Positions 12,556 through 14,164 of a stretch of DNA of 14,164 bases are shown one piece after another (within the stretch, counting starts at the first letter, position 1; each line of letters starts with the position of its first letter). This stretch comes from Candidatus Aminicenantota bacterium (GTDB lineage Bacteria; Acidobacteriota; UBA6911; RPQK01; JAJDTT01), in assembly GCA_026706325.1 (NCBI GenBank), contig JAPOYZ010000629.1:1-14164 (forward strand). Direction: 5' to 3'. Made by a program: the position numbers and the translations under genes. The notes below the pieces were generated by a model, which worked only from the letters and a program-made list of their open reading frames with translations, was not told where the DNA came from and made no database searches.

Positions 12556-14108
12556 CCCGAACTATCCTGGATTCGAAATCGGACGCTCATGTCTTTCTTC
12601 TGGCCCGAGATCAGGTCCTCAATGGAGATCTCGGCTCGGTAGTCCCCGACGCCGTCGATATAGAGATGGGTCGAGGCCGACGCCCGTTCTCCCAGGTAGG
12701 TCAGGCCCACGTGATCCAGGCGGATCTCCTGGACCACCCGTCCGTTTCGGTCCAGGACGCGAAGCGGAATCTTCAGATCCGCTTCCCCGGTGGCGGAGTC
12801 GACGGAGAAGTTGTAGATCTCGAAGTAGAGTCCGACCCGCTCTCCCGCCGGGAACGTATTCTTCTGGAGGTTGGGATAGACCTTGAGTCCGGACAGGGTG
12901 GCGAAGGGCTCCAGCGGATCGGGCTCCTGCTGGACTCGAATCCGGTCGGCCAGGATCAGCGTGCTGGTGAAGAGCTCCGCCTCCGGCTTGTGCGGCACCA
13001 CGATGGAATGGACCGAAGTACCGATCTTTCCGGAGTGAACGTCGCGGACCACCCAATCCAGCTTGTAGCGCCCCGACCTCAGGGGAATCGTGTGCTGGTA
13101 GAGAGACTTCCCCTGTTCCACGAAGGGACGGTAGCCCGTGTCGTCGACGTAGACCTGGTCTTCGAACTCGTAGACGGTCTTTCCCAAGAGGTCATGAACG
13201 GCGCCGTAGATCTCGACCCGCGCCCTGCGGATGTCGTTCTCCGGCTGATAGGTCAGCAGGCGGTTCCAGACCTGGAGCGTGGCCGGCACCATGAACTGCT
13301 CGGCGTTGACCCAGACGATGGAGGCCCGGGTGCCGATGGGCAACTCCTCGTAGTGGACGCGCGTCCCCACGAGTTTCTGCAGGTCCTTGTACTTGATGTT
13401 GGGGGGAGTGAGGGCCTTGAAGTAGTCCTCGATGAGCTGGAGATTGCTCTTGTTGATGCCGAGACTGGTGTGATCGAGAGGACGCAGGATCCCCTGCTGC
13501 CGGACCCGGTCGAGGCGCGTCCTGGATCCGAAGAACTCCTCCATGGTCATCCCGTAGCCGGTCATCAGCAGGGCGTCCTTTTCGTCCGGGCTGAGGGCGA
13601 GCCGGTAGTTGCCGCTCATGCCGGAGTCGACGAATTCGAAGAGGATGTCGTTTCCCAGGCCCTCGATGTAACGGTAGGTCCAGACCTCGTAGGGGAACGT
13701 GACGGTGGATCCGCCCCCTTCGGAAAGCGAACGGTTGTGAAGTCCGCCCATGGGATGCATTTCGATGTGGGCCGGCGGACCGAACACGATATAGATCCGT
13801 CCCCGGTCGGTGAGCCAGCCGTCGCGCCCCGCCTTGAAGCGCTCGTTGGCGTAGGCGATGCGGCGGTAGTGCTCCTCCTTGAACTCGTTGATGGACGTCT
13901 TGGGATCGGGGTCCCGGCGCAGCCAGAACTGCTCGATGAACCGCTCCTTCTCCTCCGGCGTGGAGAGGCCCCGGAAAACGGTCTTCTCCTCCGGATTGAT
14001 GATGAAGCGGACGTCCTCGTCCAGCCACTTCCTGAAATGCTGCTCGGATTCCTCGTCCCGTACGGATTGGCCGGGTGCGGCGGAAGCGACAAAGATAAAG
14101 AAACAAAG
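12552..14108 (-). CDS. GWxTD domain-containing protein, start codon not identifiable
   Basis: A GWxTD-domain protein of unknown function, about 515 residues in the readable frame. The family motif GWLTD is encoded at 13820-13806, preceded by FIEQFWLRRDPDP (about 13940-13902) and NEFKEEHYRRI, and followed by GRIYIVFGPP, the typical order for this domain. Downstream are beta-sandwich-like segments (YEFEDQVYVDDTGYRPF, YRAEISIEDLISG). Upstream, LCFFIFVASAAPGQS looks like a signal peptide core and cleavage site (about 14108-14064). The frame opens after an in-frame TGA (14153-14151), and no ATG, GTG or TTG occurs until GTG at 13787, which is inside the domain. Either the 5' end is broken or rearranged, or a rare start is used; the end coordinate given is approximate. 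The stop overlaps the start of the haem lipoprotein, so the two are probably translated together. Confidence 0.8.
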   Translation of the reverse strand, partial: LCFFIFVASAAPGQSVRDEESEQHFRKWLDEDVRFIINPEEKTVFRGLSTPEEKERFIEQFWLRRDPDPKTSINEFKEEHYRRIAYANERFKAGRDGWLTDRGRIYIVFGPPAHIEMHPMGGLHNRSLSEGGGSTVTFPYEVWTYRYIEGLGNDILFEFVDSGMSGNYRLALSPDEKDALLMTGYGMTMEEFFGSRTRLDRVRQQGILRPLDHTSLGINKSNLQLIEDYFKALTPPNIKYKDLQKLVGTRVHYEELPIGTRASIVWVNAEQFMVPATLQVWNRLLTYQPENDIRRARVEIYGAVHDLLGKTVYEFEDQVYVDDTGYRPFVEQGKSLYQHTIPLRSGRYKLDWVVRDVHSGKIGTSVHSIVVPHKPEAELFTSTLILADRIRVQQEPDPLEPFATLSGLKVYPNLQKNTFPAGERVGLYFEIYNFSVDSATGEADLKIPLRVLDRNGRVVQEIRLDHVGLTYLGERASASTHLYIDGVGDYRAEISIEDLISGQKKDMSVRFRIQDSSG

Positions 14109-14164
14109 TCCGCTTCGCGGAGGCGTTGCGGCAGGCTGGCTACGGCGCCATCACTACCGAAATT
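14109..14164. other. Sequence upstream of the GWxTD frame at the window edge
   Basis: No ribosome binding site or start codon for the GWxTD frame is visible here. It contains a small perfect hairpin, TCCGC-TTC-GCGGA (14109-14121). An ATG on the minus strand (14150-14148 region) is followed by a stop within four codons. The segment may be intergenic repeat sequence or part of a rearranged 5' end. Confidence 0.35.

Overview
The window looks like a piece of an Acidobacteriota genome (or a close relative). This is an inference from gene content and GC-rich codons, not from a marker gene. Oar-like TonB-dependent receptors with an N-terminal carboxypeptidase-regulatory domain, CRTAC1-type FG-GAP proteins, GWxTD proteins and 'PVC-type' haem lipoproteins occur together mainly in that phylum. 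No rRNA, tRNA, CRISPR array, transposase or phage gene was seen.

Layout. (1) 1-1352, minus strand: the N-terminal 450 residues of an Oar-like TonB-dependent receptor that runs off the left edge, with a good sigma70-type promoter at 1438-1466. (2) 1681-4614, minus strand: a tight two-gene operon, an SGNH-type hydrolase followed after 9 bases by a secreted FG-GAP/ASPIC-UnbV (CRTAC1-like) protein. (3) 4730-9353, plus strand: a Tat lipoprotein serine hydrolase (class C beta-lactamase fold), a CocE/NonD alpha/beta hydrolase and a secreted TPR protein. Genes in (2) and (3) diverge from an AT-rich 115-base gap. (4) 9478 to about 14108, minus strand: a GWxTD-domain protein whose stop overlaps the TTG start of a large haem c lipoprotein (beta-propeller-like dehydrogenase domain, HEAT-like repeats, CxxCH). 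This pair converges on the TPR gene.

How the genes fit together. All seven genes with a resolvable N-terminus carry an export signal, and the eighth (GWxTD) shows a signal-like stretch. The window therefore encodes envelope functions: an outer-membrane receptor, three periplasmic or surface hydrolases of different folds, two repeat-scaffold proteins and a haem lipoprotein. Joint breakdown or uptake of an esterified or amidated substrate is possible, but no substrate can be named.

Most unusual structure. A family of small palindromic, REP-like elements sits at gene ends (8120-8148, 9436-9469, 9472-9497). Their stems covary between copies, and one copy supplies the stop codon and a low-complexity tail of the haem lipoprotein. 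A second anomaly is an abrupt AT-rich patch (5951-6160) where the serine hydrolase ends early and the CocE signal peptide begins. A third is the GWxTD gene, whose conserved reading frame has no usable start codon before the right edge.
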